A stretch of 9,958 nucleotides of DNA from an uncultured Flammeovirgaceae bacterium. Lineage in GTDB: Bacteria; Bacteroidota; Bacteroidia; Cytophagales; Cyclobacteriaceae. This document shows, piece after piece, positions 1 to 6,868 of the stretch. The position numbers and the translations under genes were made by a program. A model generated the notes under the pieces. That model did not search any database. It was not told the origin of the DNA and was given only the letters and a program-made list of their open reading frames with translations. Location: positions 1 to 9,958 of the forward strand of contig CAKZPJ010000346.1 in the NCBI GenBank assembly GCA_937138955.1, written 5' to 3'. Each line of letters starts with the position of its first letter. The stretch's first letter is position 1.

Positions 1-1151
1 ATTATTATAATATGTACCAAGATGAAGATCAACTGCTGGATCGACAGAAACGGTTCTACGGAATGATCACCAACGTTGACGATAACCTAAAGCGGTTGGA
101 GGAACATTTAGAGAGCCTGGGACTTACGGAAAATACCATTCTTATCTTTATGACCGATAATGGTACCGCTGCCGGGTTTACGGTAAATGATAGTCAAGAA
201 TACGGATACAATGCCGGACTTCGGGGCACCAAAGGTAGTGAGTACGAAGGCGGTCACCGGGTACCCTTTGCCATTCGTTGGCCCGATGGGAATATAGCGG
301 GTGGTAAAGAGTTAGGTCAGCTACTTGCCCACATTGATCTTCTACCGACCTTGGTTGATCTAGCCGATTTATCATGGACTGGCCAGGAAAGTGTAGACGG
401 TAAAAGCTTTGCCCCTTTGCTACAAAATGAAAATGAGAACTGGGAAGATCGTACGCTAATCGTAGATTCTCAGCGAGTACTCAGTTTGGTCAAGTGGCGA
501 AAATCGGCCGTTATGGATGCTACTTGGCGGTTAGTGAACGGGAAGGAGCTTTATAATATCAAAAAGAATCTAAGTCAAACGAAGGATGTGGCGGCCGATA
601 ACCCAGAAGTGGTAGCTCGGCTGCGAGAGAGTTACGAACGATGGTGGGGCTCACTACAGGAGCAAAAAGTGAACGAGCGTTATGCGTACATCAAAGCCGG
701 AACCAAGTACGAGAATCCGCTTCGGATTAGTTCTCACGATATGCATATCTACCCCTATAAAAATGCCTGGCATCAGCACGGGGCACTAAACGCTACGCAA
801 GGCAAGGGGCTGCTAAAAGTTGAGATTGCCCGGGAAGGTAACTACCTAATTAGCCTTCGGCGGTATCCCCGAGAAAGTGGGCTATCTTTTAATCAAAATG
901 TACCTGCCAAAGCAGAAACTTTAGAGGTTAATCGAGCCATGCCCGAAAGTAATAATACGATTACCATGAAGGAAGCCACCCTCTATTTAGGAGAAATTGA
1001 CGAGACCAAGCCCATTGCGAGTAATGATGGGGAAGTGAATTTCGAGGCGCATATCCCCGCTGGGAAATACGACATGGTGGCTACTTTAAGTGATGATGAG
1101 GGTCGGGTGTACCCCGCCTATTATGTTTATATTGAACGAATTGATGACTAA
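1..1151 (+). CDS. S1-family sulfatase, C-terminal part (5' end outside window)
   Basis: This is the C-terminal part of a formylglycine-dependent sulfatase, which hydrolyses sulfate esters, probably on a polysaccharide. The frame is open to the left edge (Y-Y-N precedes the first Met at base 12), so that Met is internal and the true start, signal peptide and catalytic C-x-P/A-x-R site are missing. Counting from the Met at base 12, the metal-binding T-D-N-G is at residues 48-51, a conserved Lys in R-G-T-K at 74, and the E-G-G-H-R-V-P motif at 79-85, all standard for the second half of the S1 catalytic domain. A separate region from about residue 240 to 379, rich in beta-strand-like sequence and ending Y-Y-V-Y-I-E-R, resembles the small C-terminal domain of many bacterial arylsulfatases. 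The TAA stop directly abuts the TTG that opens the next sulfatase frame, so the two are almost surely co-transcribed. The exact substrate cannot be told. Confidence 0.93.
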   Translation, partial: YYNMYQDEDQLLDRQKRFYGMITNVDDNLKRLEEHLESLGLTENTILIFMTDNGTAAGFTVNDSQEYGYNAGLRGTKGSEYEGGHRVPFAIRWPDGNIAGGKELGQLLAHIDLLPTLVDLADLSWTGQESVDGKSFAPLLQNENENWEDRTLIVDSQRVLSLVKWRKSAVMDATWRLVNGKELYNIKKNLSQTKDVAADNPEVVARLRESYERWWGSLQEQKVNERYAYIKAGTKYENPLRISSHDMHIYPYKNAWHQHGALNATQGKGLLKVEIAREGNYLISLRRYPRESGLSFNQNVPAKAETLEVNRAMPESNNTITMKEATLYLGEIDETKPIASNDGEVNFEAHIPAGKYDMVATLSDDEGRVYPAYYVYIERIDD

Positions 1152-2744
1152 TTGGAAAAAGCGATAATCAAAAATTTTGCCGATAACCGAGTGCTCAAGA
1201 TCGTAGCCACGTACCTATTACTGATAAGCTGGTTGGGAAGCTGTCAGATGGAAGAGTCAGAAAGTTATATTAGACCGAACATAGTATTCCTAATGGCTGA
1301 CGACCAGCGGGCGGATGCTTTTGGGTTTAGGGGAAATGAACACATAATTACTCCTCATTTAGATAGTCTAGCAGCAGACGGAGTAATATTTAACAATGCT
1401 TATCACGTGGCACCGATTTGTATGCCCAGCCGTACTTCCGTCATGACGGGGCAATACTTAGGCACCCACCGATCAGGATTTGATCGACCAACAAACTACA
1501 TCCTGACCGAAGAGGAGTTTAAAACGAGCTACCCGGTTGTGTTGCGAGACAACGGCTATTTTACCGGATTTATCGGAAAGTTTGGCTTTGCAGTTGGGCG
1601 AGAAGAAAAGGTTATAAATAATAATTATCAGGACGAAAACGCATACATGCCCATCCATCATTTTGATGTTTGGAACGGCTTTCCGGGGCAGGGCAGCTAC
1701 TTTCCCCAAGAAGGGAAATTTAATGGCTACGAAAATAAGGGTAACGCCTCGCACCTGACTGAGTTCATGGGCGACCAAGCCACCGTGTTCTTTCAGAAGG
1801 CTAAAGATTCGGGTAAGCCCTTCTGTCTATCAATAAGCTTTAAAGCTCCGCATGCTCCCTTTACCCCCTCGCAAGAATTTAGAGAGAAGTACGAGAGTCG
1901 GGCAGTTCCCCGAATGAGGAACGATTCTCCCGAGTACTATGCCAAATTGCCCGAAGTAGTACAAGAGAAGAGCCGAAACGCTCGCTGGTACTTTGGAAGA
2001 ACGGAAGATTACTACGGAAAGAAGTTGGGCTACCGCCACGACTGGCACATTGAAGTAGACAGTATTTATCAGGAATTTATTAAAAACTACTATGCCCTAA
2101 TCTCGGGAGTTGACCATACGGTGGGTAGATTACGAAGCGAACTGAAACGCTTGAGTTTAGACCAAAACACCGTCATCATATATACTTCCGATAACGGCTT
2201 TTTCGCCGGTTCCAAACAACTAATGGGCAAAGCCTTGATGTACGAAGAATCTGCTAGAGCTCCGATGATTGTATACGACCCTACGCTAGCCATTAATGGA
2301 GAAATGAGAGCAGAAGAGGGGTTGATTTCTCACGTGGATATTGCCCCCAGCATACTAGATATAGCCGGAATTGAAGTGCCGAAAAATTATCCAGGAAGCA
2401 GCTTCATGCCAATCGTCCACGATGAGAAAGAAGCTATTCACGAAGCAGTGTACGGTGAGAATAATTATGATGATGGCTATCCACTTTCTTCCGAAGTAGA
2501 AAACCCAGAGCAGTATCAATCCATTCGCTCCAAGTTTGTTAGAACTCCTGACTATAAGTTTATCCGATACCAAGAGAATCATCCAGTCGTTGAGCATCTC
2601 TACAAGATAGACGAAGACCCACTGGAGTCAAATGATCTTATTAATGATCCCGACTACACTGATATAGCCAAGGAGTTGAGAACAATGCTCAATGACTTTG
2701 AGAAAACGCACGTGAATCTTGAGAATGAAAACGCGCCTCAGTAA
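1152..2744 (+). CDS. S1-family sulfatase, probable surface lipoprotein
   Basis: This is a complete formylglycine sulfatase of 530 residues if it starts at TTG 1152. An in-frame GTG at 1191 gives 517 residues and a compact 17-residue signal (V-L-K-I-V-A...L-G-S-C), so either start is possible; no ATG fits. The lipobox Cys is residue 31 (TTG numbering) and is followed by Q-M-E-E, which resembles the Bacteroidota surface-export signal, suggesting an outer-surface lipoprotein. Visible catalytic features are D50-D51 (metal ligands), the formylglycine site C90-M-P-S-R94, H234 in A-P-H-A-P, D347-N348 in T-S-D-N-G, and K360. The D-D-Q-R opening and the M-Y-E-E-S stretch at 363-367 recall the iduronate-2-sulfatase/N-acetylglucosamine-6-sulfatase side of S1 rather than the GALNS-like side; that is from memory and only suggestive. 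The usual G-K-W-H-L-G reads G-K-F-G-F at 142-146. It follows the partial sulfatase with no gap and faces the regulator convergently. Confidence 0.95.
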   Translation: MEKAIIKNFADNRVLKIVATYLLLISWLGSCQMEESESYIRPNIVFLMADDQRADAFGFRGNEHIITPHLDSLAADGVIFNNAYHVAPICMPSRTSVMTGQYLGTHRSGFDRPTNYILTEEEFKTSYPVVLRDNGYFTGFIGKFGFAVGREEKVINNNYQDENAYMPIHHFDVWNGFPGQGSYFPQEGKFNGYENKGNASHLTEFMGDQATVFFQKAKDSGKPFCLSISFKAPHAPFTPSQEFREKYESRAVPRMRNDSPEYYAKLPEVVQEKSRNARWYFGRTEDYYGKKLGYRHDWHIEVDSIYQEFIKNYYALISGVDHTVGRLRSELKRLSLDQNTVIIYTSDNGFFAGSKQLMGKALMYEESARAPMIVYDPTLAINGEMRAEEGLISHVDIAPSILDIAGIEVPKNYPGSSFMPIVHDEKEAIHEAVYGENNYDDGYPLSSEVENPEQYQSIRSKFVRTPDYKFIRYQENHPVVEHLYKIDEDPLESNDLINDPDYTDIAKELRTMLNDFEKTHVNLENENAPQ

Positions 2745-2758
2745 AAGTTTACTTTTAC
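2741..2758. terminator. Small hairpin between convergent genes
   Basis: GTAAAAG and CTTTTAC form a perfect 7-bp stem around a TTTA loop, overlapping the stop codon of the sulfatase ending at 2744. It lies in the 59-base gap between that gene and the convergent AraC regulator. There is no G/C-rich stem and no clear U-tract, so the stem is weak. It could be a two-way terminator or simply an AT-rich palindrome. The repeat is certain; its function is a guess. Confidence 0.3.
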
Positions 2759-2803
2759 CAAGTTATCATAATAATAAAATAGAATCCCTATCGAAAGTAT
2801 GGG

Positions 2804-3667
2804 TCATCGTTGTATCTTCTGCTTATATTCGCCCGGGGTCATTCCCGTGACTTTACGAAAGTGGCGATGAAAGTTAGAAACATTGTTGTATCCATTGGAG
2901 AAGCAACACTGCGTAGTGTTATAGTCTCCTTCAATCAGCATTTTACAAGCGTTAGCTATACGCACTTCAATGAGAAAATTAGAGAAAGTTTTCAGCGTTC
3001 GTTGTTTAAAAAATCGGCAAAATGCCGTGGGTGACATGTTCACTTTAGACGAAATTTCATTCAAAGTAATCTTCTCGTGAAAGTTAGCCATCACGTGTTC
3101 ATATATAATATTTATCTTTCGGTTAGCTTCGGAAACGGAGTGTAAAGGAATGCTATTTTTTGATATCAAGAACAGATCATCTGCTTTTGAAATTTGATTT
3201 AGTATTCCTATAAATTTTAGAAAGCAATCAAAATTGCTAAGATTCAACATCTTCTCCATTCCTTTGTGTACTTTACTAGCTACCTTTCCGTCTAATTTTA
3301 TTCCGTAGGCAGAATAATCGAGAAGCTTTTGTAAAGAGCTAGCTTCGGGCAGCACATTGAAAATTGCCGTTAATGTATCCTGACTAAAAAATATTGAGAT
3401 AGCTCGGGCGTGTAGTTGGGGGTTACGGTAATAGTTCTCATTGTTTCTCAATACATGCGGAACATTCTTACCGATAAGCAAAGCATCCCCTTTACTGAAA
3501 TCAGTAATCGTTTCGCCCAGAAAAACCTGACCATCCCCTTCTAAAATGTAGGTTAACTGGCAGTCTTCGTGGAAGTGAACCGGCTCAAAGAAAAAGTTCA
3601 GATCCCAATACTCTATCCGTAGTGATTCTTTATCAGATCTGGGTATCTTAAAGTAAAGCGGTTCCAT
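2804..3667 (-). CDS. AraC/XylS-family transcriptional regulator with cupin-type sensor domain
   Basis: This is a cytoplasmic one-component regulator of 287 residues from the ATG at 3667; a TTG at 3706 would add 13 residues but lacks support. Residues about 25-75 form a cupin-like half (P-V-H-F-H-E-D at 29-35, Y-I-L-E-G-D-G at 40-46, G-D-A-L-L-I at 60-65, N-V-P-H at 68-71), the usual ligand-sensing part of sugar-responsive AraC proteins. Residues about 185-285 hold the DNA-binding domain with two helix-turn-helix units: the first around 201-222 (L-N-E-I-S...F-C-R-F-F-K) and the second around 250-272, followed by the signature G-M-T-P-G-E-Y at 275-281. No signal peptide or membrane segment is seen, so it is not a hybrid two-component sensor. 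It is divergent from the sulfatases starting at 3936 and convergent with the one ending at 2744. It is inferred to activate the flanking sulfatase genes when a glycan breakdown product binds; the ligand is unknown. Confidence 0.93.
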   Translation of the reverse strand: MEPLYFKIPRSDKESLRIEYWDLNFFFEPVHFHEDCQLTYILEGDGQVFLGETITDFSKGDALLIGKNVPHVLRNNENYYRNPQLHARAISIFFSQDTLTAIFNVLPEASSLQKLLDYSAYGIKLDGKVASKVHKGMEKMLNLSNFDCFLKFIGILNQISKADDLFLISKNSIPLHSVSEANRKINIIYEHVMANFHEKITLNEISSKVNMSPTAFCRFFKQRTLKTFSNFLIEVRIANACKMLIEGDYNTTQCCFSNGYNNVSNFHRHFRKVTGMTPGEYKQKIQR

Positions 3668-3733
3668 AGTAGTAGCCAAAGTATACCTTTTGTGGGAAAC
3701 ACGCAAAATATCAGAGTGTTGCTCGCTCTACTC

Positions 3734-3756
3734 AAGCTACCACACTAAGGTAGTTT
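3734..3756. repeat. Imperfect inverted repeat, possible operator
   Basis: AAgCTACC, seven spacer bases, then GGTAGtTT: the inner CTACC/GGTAG arms are perfect and the outer AA/TT pair after one mismatch. It lies 67 bases upstream of the regulator's ATG, on the regulator side of the divergent region. AraC proteins usually bind direct repeats, so this may serve another factor or form a cruciform. The repeat is directly visible; a role as operator is inferred. Confidence 0.35.
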
Positions 3757-3825
3757 AACATTAAATAGATCTCCTCATGTTTATACGCTATTTTTTCGCT
3801 TCTACACCACCTCTGTATTAAATTG

Positions 3826-3840
3826 TTCTTTCGTTAAGAA
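3826..3840. repeat. Short inverted repeat TTCTT-N5-AAGAA
   Basis: Five-base perfect arms separated by TCGTT in the divergent control region, about 95 bases before the sulfatase ATG at 3936. At this length in AT-rich DNA it could be chance. It is listed because it lies where an activator site for the rightward operon might be expected. Confidence 0.2.
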
Positions 3841-3876
3841 TTAGCTTTATTACCGATAAGGCCATACACAAATACT

Positions 3877-3886
3877 TTGTTAACAA
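3877..3886. repeat. Perfect 10-bp palindrome TTGTTAACAA
   Basis: TTGTTAACAA is its own reverse complement. It overlaps the only TACTTTG-like promoter candidate of the region and sits 49 bases before the ATG at 3936. The position would suit an operator or the start of the transcript, but no transcription start can be fixed from sequence alone. Confidence 0.3.
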
Positions 3887-3935
3887 CCGAATTTATCAAT
3901 AATGCCAATTTAGGAGATCAAAATCCTGGTTATTA

Positions 3936-5297
3936 ATGGAGCGACAGCTAAGAAACATTTTACTAATGCTTTTATCATCCGCTTGCTGTTTTTGTAGCAG
4001 CCCGGCGGATGATAAGCAAAAGAGTAAAGGGAATGAGCAAACTGTTCCTGAACAACCTAATATTGTTCTAATTATGGCCGATGACCTCGGCTATAATGAT
4101 CTGGGTTGCTACGGAAACACGACAATCAATACACCCAATATCGATGCGCTAGCCTCAGCGGGATTGAGGTTAACCAATTACCATTCCAATGGAGTAGTCT
4201 GTAGCCCTACCCGAGCCGCCTTATTGACTGGTCTGTATCCGCAAGAAGCGGGAGTGGAAGGCGTAGTAACCGCTAAAAGCCATCGGGATGTAGGGATGGA
4301 TCTAGATCATTATACCTTAGCAGAATTTTTAAAAGACGCGGGTTATGCTACGGCGATCTTTGGCAAGTGGCATTTAGGGTATCAAGCTAAGTACGGTCCT
4401 TTAGCTCAAGGATTTGATCACTTTAAAGGCTTTGTAAGTGGTAATATTGACTACGTTAGTCATATTGATCAGGAAGGTTACGAAGACTGGTGGCAGGGTA
4501 ACGAGCTTCAGCCCGAAGCGGGTTACCTAACCGAATTAGTTACCGATCATGGGATTGATTTTATTAAATCACATCAAGACTCCTCTTTCTTTTTGTATCT
4601 TCCCCACGGCGCGCCCCATTATCCGTACCAAGGACCAAGCGATGAAGCCGAGCGAACTATTGGCGGCGACTTTGAAGTAGGCGGTAAAAGAGAAGATAAA
4701 GAAGTAGCTTATAAGGAGATGGTTGAGTCGTTAGATAAAAATGTAGGCCGGATCGTACAAATGTTGGAAGAAGAAAAGCTGCTAGATAATACCCTCATCA
4801 TCTTTTGTTCAGACAATGGTGCTACTCCGAAGGTAGGTTCTAACAATCCATATCGGGGACACAAAAGCCAGGTATACGAAGGCGGGCATAGAGTTCCGGC
4901 CGTCTTCTACTGGAAAGGCAAATTAAACCAATCAGTTAGTGATCAATTAGTGATGTCAATGGATCTTTTTCCCACCATTGCCAATTTGGTTAAAGAAGAG
5001 CCCGTAGTTACGGACAATTACTCGGGCATCAGTATCGCTGACCTCTTGCTTAATAAGCAAGGAGAGTTGGTAAACAATGCCCGGACGGTTTTCTGGAGAT
5101 TTAAAAACCAAAAGGCCGCTACGAAAGAACCATGGAAAGTAGTGATCACTCCGAGTAGCTCCGAGCTTTTTAATCTGGTTGACGATCCGTCGGAAACCAT
5201 CAACCTTAAAGATAGCTTTCCCGAAATCTTCGTAGATTTAAACGAATCCCTGGAAAACTGGGAGAGCAGTCTCACTGAAGAACTAATTTCACAATAA
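3936..5297 (+). CDS. S1-family sulfatase, probable lipoprotein; first gene of rightward operon
   Basis: This is a complete 453-residue formylglycine sulfatase and the first gene after the divergent control region. The ATG at 3936 is the only plausible start, since an in-frame stop lies 12 codons upstream. The N-terminus is a short hydrophobic signal with Cys17, 18 and 20; L-S-S-A-C17 is the best lipobox though not a strict one, and the exact lipidated Cys is uncertain. Catalytic features are all present: D49-D50 (metal), the formylglycine site C89-S-P-T-R93, G-K144-W-H146-L-G, H228 in G-A-P-H, C-S-D293-N294-G, K310 in R-G-H-K, and the E-G-G-H-R-V-P motif from 315. This is the GALNS/arylsulfatase-like side of S1. 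The S-G-N-I-D-Y block at 168-173 after the K-W-H-L-G section probably helps shape the substrate pocket. The next sulfatase follows after 11 bases, so co-transcription is likely. Substrate unknown; exo-acting removal of sulfate from an oligosaccharide is the usual role. Confidence 0.96.
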   Translation: MERQLRNILLMLLSSACCFCSSPADDKQKSKGNEQTVPEQPNIVLIMADDLGYNDLGCYGNTTINTPNIDALASAGLRLTNYHSNGVVCSPTRAALLTGLYPQEAGVEGVVTAKSHRDVGMDLDHYTLAEFLKDAGYATAIFGKWHLGYQAKYGPLAQGFDHFKGFVSGNIDYVSHIDQEGYEDWWQGNELQPEAGYLTELVTDHGIDFIKSHQDSSFFLYLPHGAPHYPYQGPSDEAERTIGGDFEVGGKREDKEVAYKEMVESLDKNVGRIVQMLEEEKLLDNTLIIFCSDNGATPKVGSNNPYRGHKSQVYEGGHRVPAVFYWKGKLNQSVSDQLVMSMDLFPTIANLVKEEPVVTDNYSGISIADLLLNKQGELVNNARTVFWRFKNQKAATKEPWKVVITPSSSELFNLVDDPSETINLKDSFPEIFVDLNESLENWESSLTEELISQ

Positions 5298-5308
5298 CTT
5301 CCCAACCT

Positions 5309-6862
5309 ATGATCAAATATATAGTACTAGCCGGCTATTTATTATTTCCTACAGTATCCAACCATTTATTCGCCCAAAGTGCCCAGCCCAATATCATCTA
5401 TATTTTGGCGGATGATTTGGGCTACGGCGATGTCTCATTTTTCAATGAAGATTCGAAAATTACCACTCCAGCTATAGATAATTTGGCCGAAAGAGGAGTT
5501 GCCTTTACCGATGCCCACACTAGTTCCGCCGTTTGTACGCCTACCCGCTACGGTATTCTTACCGGGAGATACAACTGGCGTTCTACCTTGAAAAAATCGG
5601 TGCTAGGTGGATATTCAAAAGCCCTGATTGAACCCGAGCGTATGACCGTAGCCGAGCTACTCCAACAAAATGGCTACCATACAGCCTTCGTAGGGAAATG
5701 GCATTTGGGCTGGGACTGGAGCTTGGGAGAACGAGACGAAAGCATCAACTCTCTAAATACCAATCCTCCCATTGATTTTACTCAGCCTATTGAAAATGGT
5801 CCCGATACGCAGGGCTTTGACTATTCGTTTGGTTTCAATGGTTCCCTAGATATGCCGCCTTATGTCTATGTGGAAGACAGTCGGGCAACTTCTACCGTGA
5901 TTGATACCACCCAAAATGCTGATTATAAAGGTTTCTGGAGAAAAGGCCCTACCGCCGAAGATTTCAATCATACTTTAACTTTGGATGATTTAACCGAAAA
6001 AGCAGTTAGTTACATCAATGAGCAGGCTAATAGTCCCGCACCCTTTTTCTTGTACTTTGCCCTTCCGGCTCCGCATACGCCTATTCTGCCTACGACCGAA
6101 TTTCTAGGAAAAAGCAATACCAACTTCTACGGTGATTTTGTGCTCCAAGTAGATGATGTGGTTCGCAGAGTGGTTGAAGCACTGGAGCAGCAGGGAGTCC
6201 GGGAGAACACTATGATCATTTTCACTAGCGATAACGGTTGCTCACCCCGAGCTGATTTTGAGGAACTCGCTACTATAGGGCATGATCCCAGCTATGTTTT
6301 TAGAGGACATAAAGCCGATATTTACGAAGGCGGTCATCGGGTTCCGTTTATCGTAAACTGGACGGGCGAAATAGATAACCCAGTGGTTAGCGATGAGGTA
6401 ATCTGCACCACTGATTTTATGGCTACCTGTGCTGATATTCTAGAGGTTTCACTACCTGACGATGCCGCGGAGGATAGTTACAGTTTGTTGCCGATACTAC
6501 AGCAAGAAAATTTAGACTCCCCTCTGAGAGAAGCTACCGTCCATCATTCCATTGAGGGACGCTTTGCGATCAGAAAAAATGACTGGAAGCTCATTTTGTG
6601 GCCTGGCTCAGGGGGGTGGAGCGCGCCCCGGTCCGGAGAAGCCTTGCAAGGATTGGAAGCTATGCAACTGTATAATCTGGCCGAAGATATTGCCGAGCAG
6701 GAAAACTTATATAATGAGTATCCCGAAGTAGTAAAATCTTTGACCGAACTATTAATTAACTATATCGAGAAGGGACGAAGTACACCTGGCGAACCACAGA
6801 GCAATGACGGTCCCACTGTTTGGGAGCAACTAGACTGGATGGATGCAGCCAATGCAAATTAG
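5309..6862 (+). CDS. S1-family sulfatase, secreted (signal peptidase I type)
   Basis: This is a complete 517-residue formylglycine sulfatase. The N-terminus M-I-K...H-L-F-A-Q fits a plain secretory signal cleaved after A22 and has no lipobox Cys, so the enzyme is likely periplasmic, unlike its lipoprotein neighbours. Key residues are D35-D36, the formylglycine site C76-T-P-T-R80, K130-W-H132, H256 in A-P-H-T-P, T-S-D308-N309-G, K335 in G-H-K, and H343 in E-G-G-H-R-V-P. The blocks D-A-H-T-S-S-A-V, R-Y-N-W-R-S and L-I-E-P-E-R, and the tail G-R-S-T-P-G around 489-494, are typical of a common Bacteroidota/Planctomycetes group which I recall as near SulfAtlas S1_15; that label is tentative. Known members of that group act on 6-sulfated galacto-configured sugars or on algal glycans. 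It lies 11 bases after the preceding sulfatase, and the next frame opens directly after its TAG stop. The next gene is a close paralogue. Confidence 0.96.
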   Translation: MIKYIVLAGYLLFPTVSNHLFAQSAQPNIIYILADDLGYGDVSFFNEDSKITTPAIDNLAERGVAFTDAHTSSAVCTPTRYGILTGRYNWRSTLKKSVLGGYSKALIEPERMTVAELLQQNGYHTAFVGKWHLGWDWSLGERDESINSLNTNPPIDFTQPIENGPDTQGFDYSFGFNGSLDMPPYVYVEDSRATSTVIDTTQNADYKGFWRKGPTAEDFNHTLTLDDLTEKAVSYINEQANSPAPFFLYFALPAPHTPILPTTEFLGKSNTNFYGDFVLQVDDVVRRVVEALEQQGVRENTMIIFTSDNGCSPRADFEELATIGHDPSYVFRGHKADIYEGGHRVPFIVNWTGEIDNPVVSDEVICTTDFMATCADILEVSLPDDAAEDSYSLLPILQQENLDSPLREATVHHSIEGRFAIRKNDWKLILWPGSGGWSAPRSGEALQGLEAMQLYNLAEDIAEQENLYNEYPEVVKSLTELLINYIEKGRSTPGEPQSNDGPTVWEQLDWMDAANAN

Positions 6863-6868
6863 TTGGTG

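Larger units (their letters stand above)
3668..3935. promoter_or_regulatory. Divergent control region between AraC regulator and sulfatase operon
   Basis: This 268-base AT-rich stretch has no convincing gene. Genes point away from it on both sides, so promoters for both the regulator and the rightward sulfatase operon should lie here. I see no perfect match to the Bacteroidota TAnnTTTG -7 element on either strand; the nearest on the plus strand is AAATACTTTG at 3870-3879, which has a one-base instead of two-base gap between TA and TTTG. Three short inverted repeats are listed separately. TCGCTCTAC at 3723-3731 and TCGCTTCTAC at 3796-3805 form an imperfect direct repeat. TAGGAG at 3911 is about 19 bases before the ATG at 3936, too far for a normal ribosome-binding site. 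Confidence 0.55.

Noticed and set aside
1473..1778. Minus-strand open frame of 101 codons
   Set aside because: It is antisense to the second sulfatase, in a region with clear sulfatase motifs; no independent evidence of coding.
2810..3034. Plus-strand open frame of 74 codons opposite the regulator
   Set aside because: It lies wholly within the AraC gene on the other strand, has no recognisable domain, and the AraC frame shows clear family motifs.
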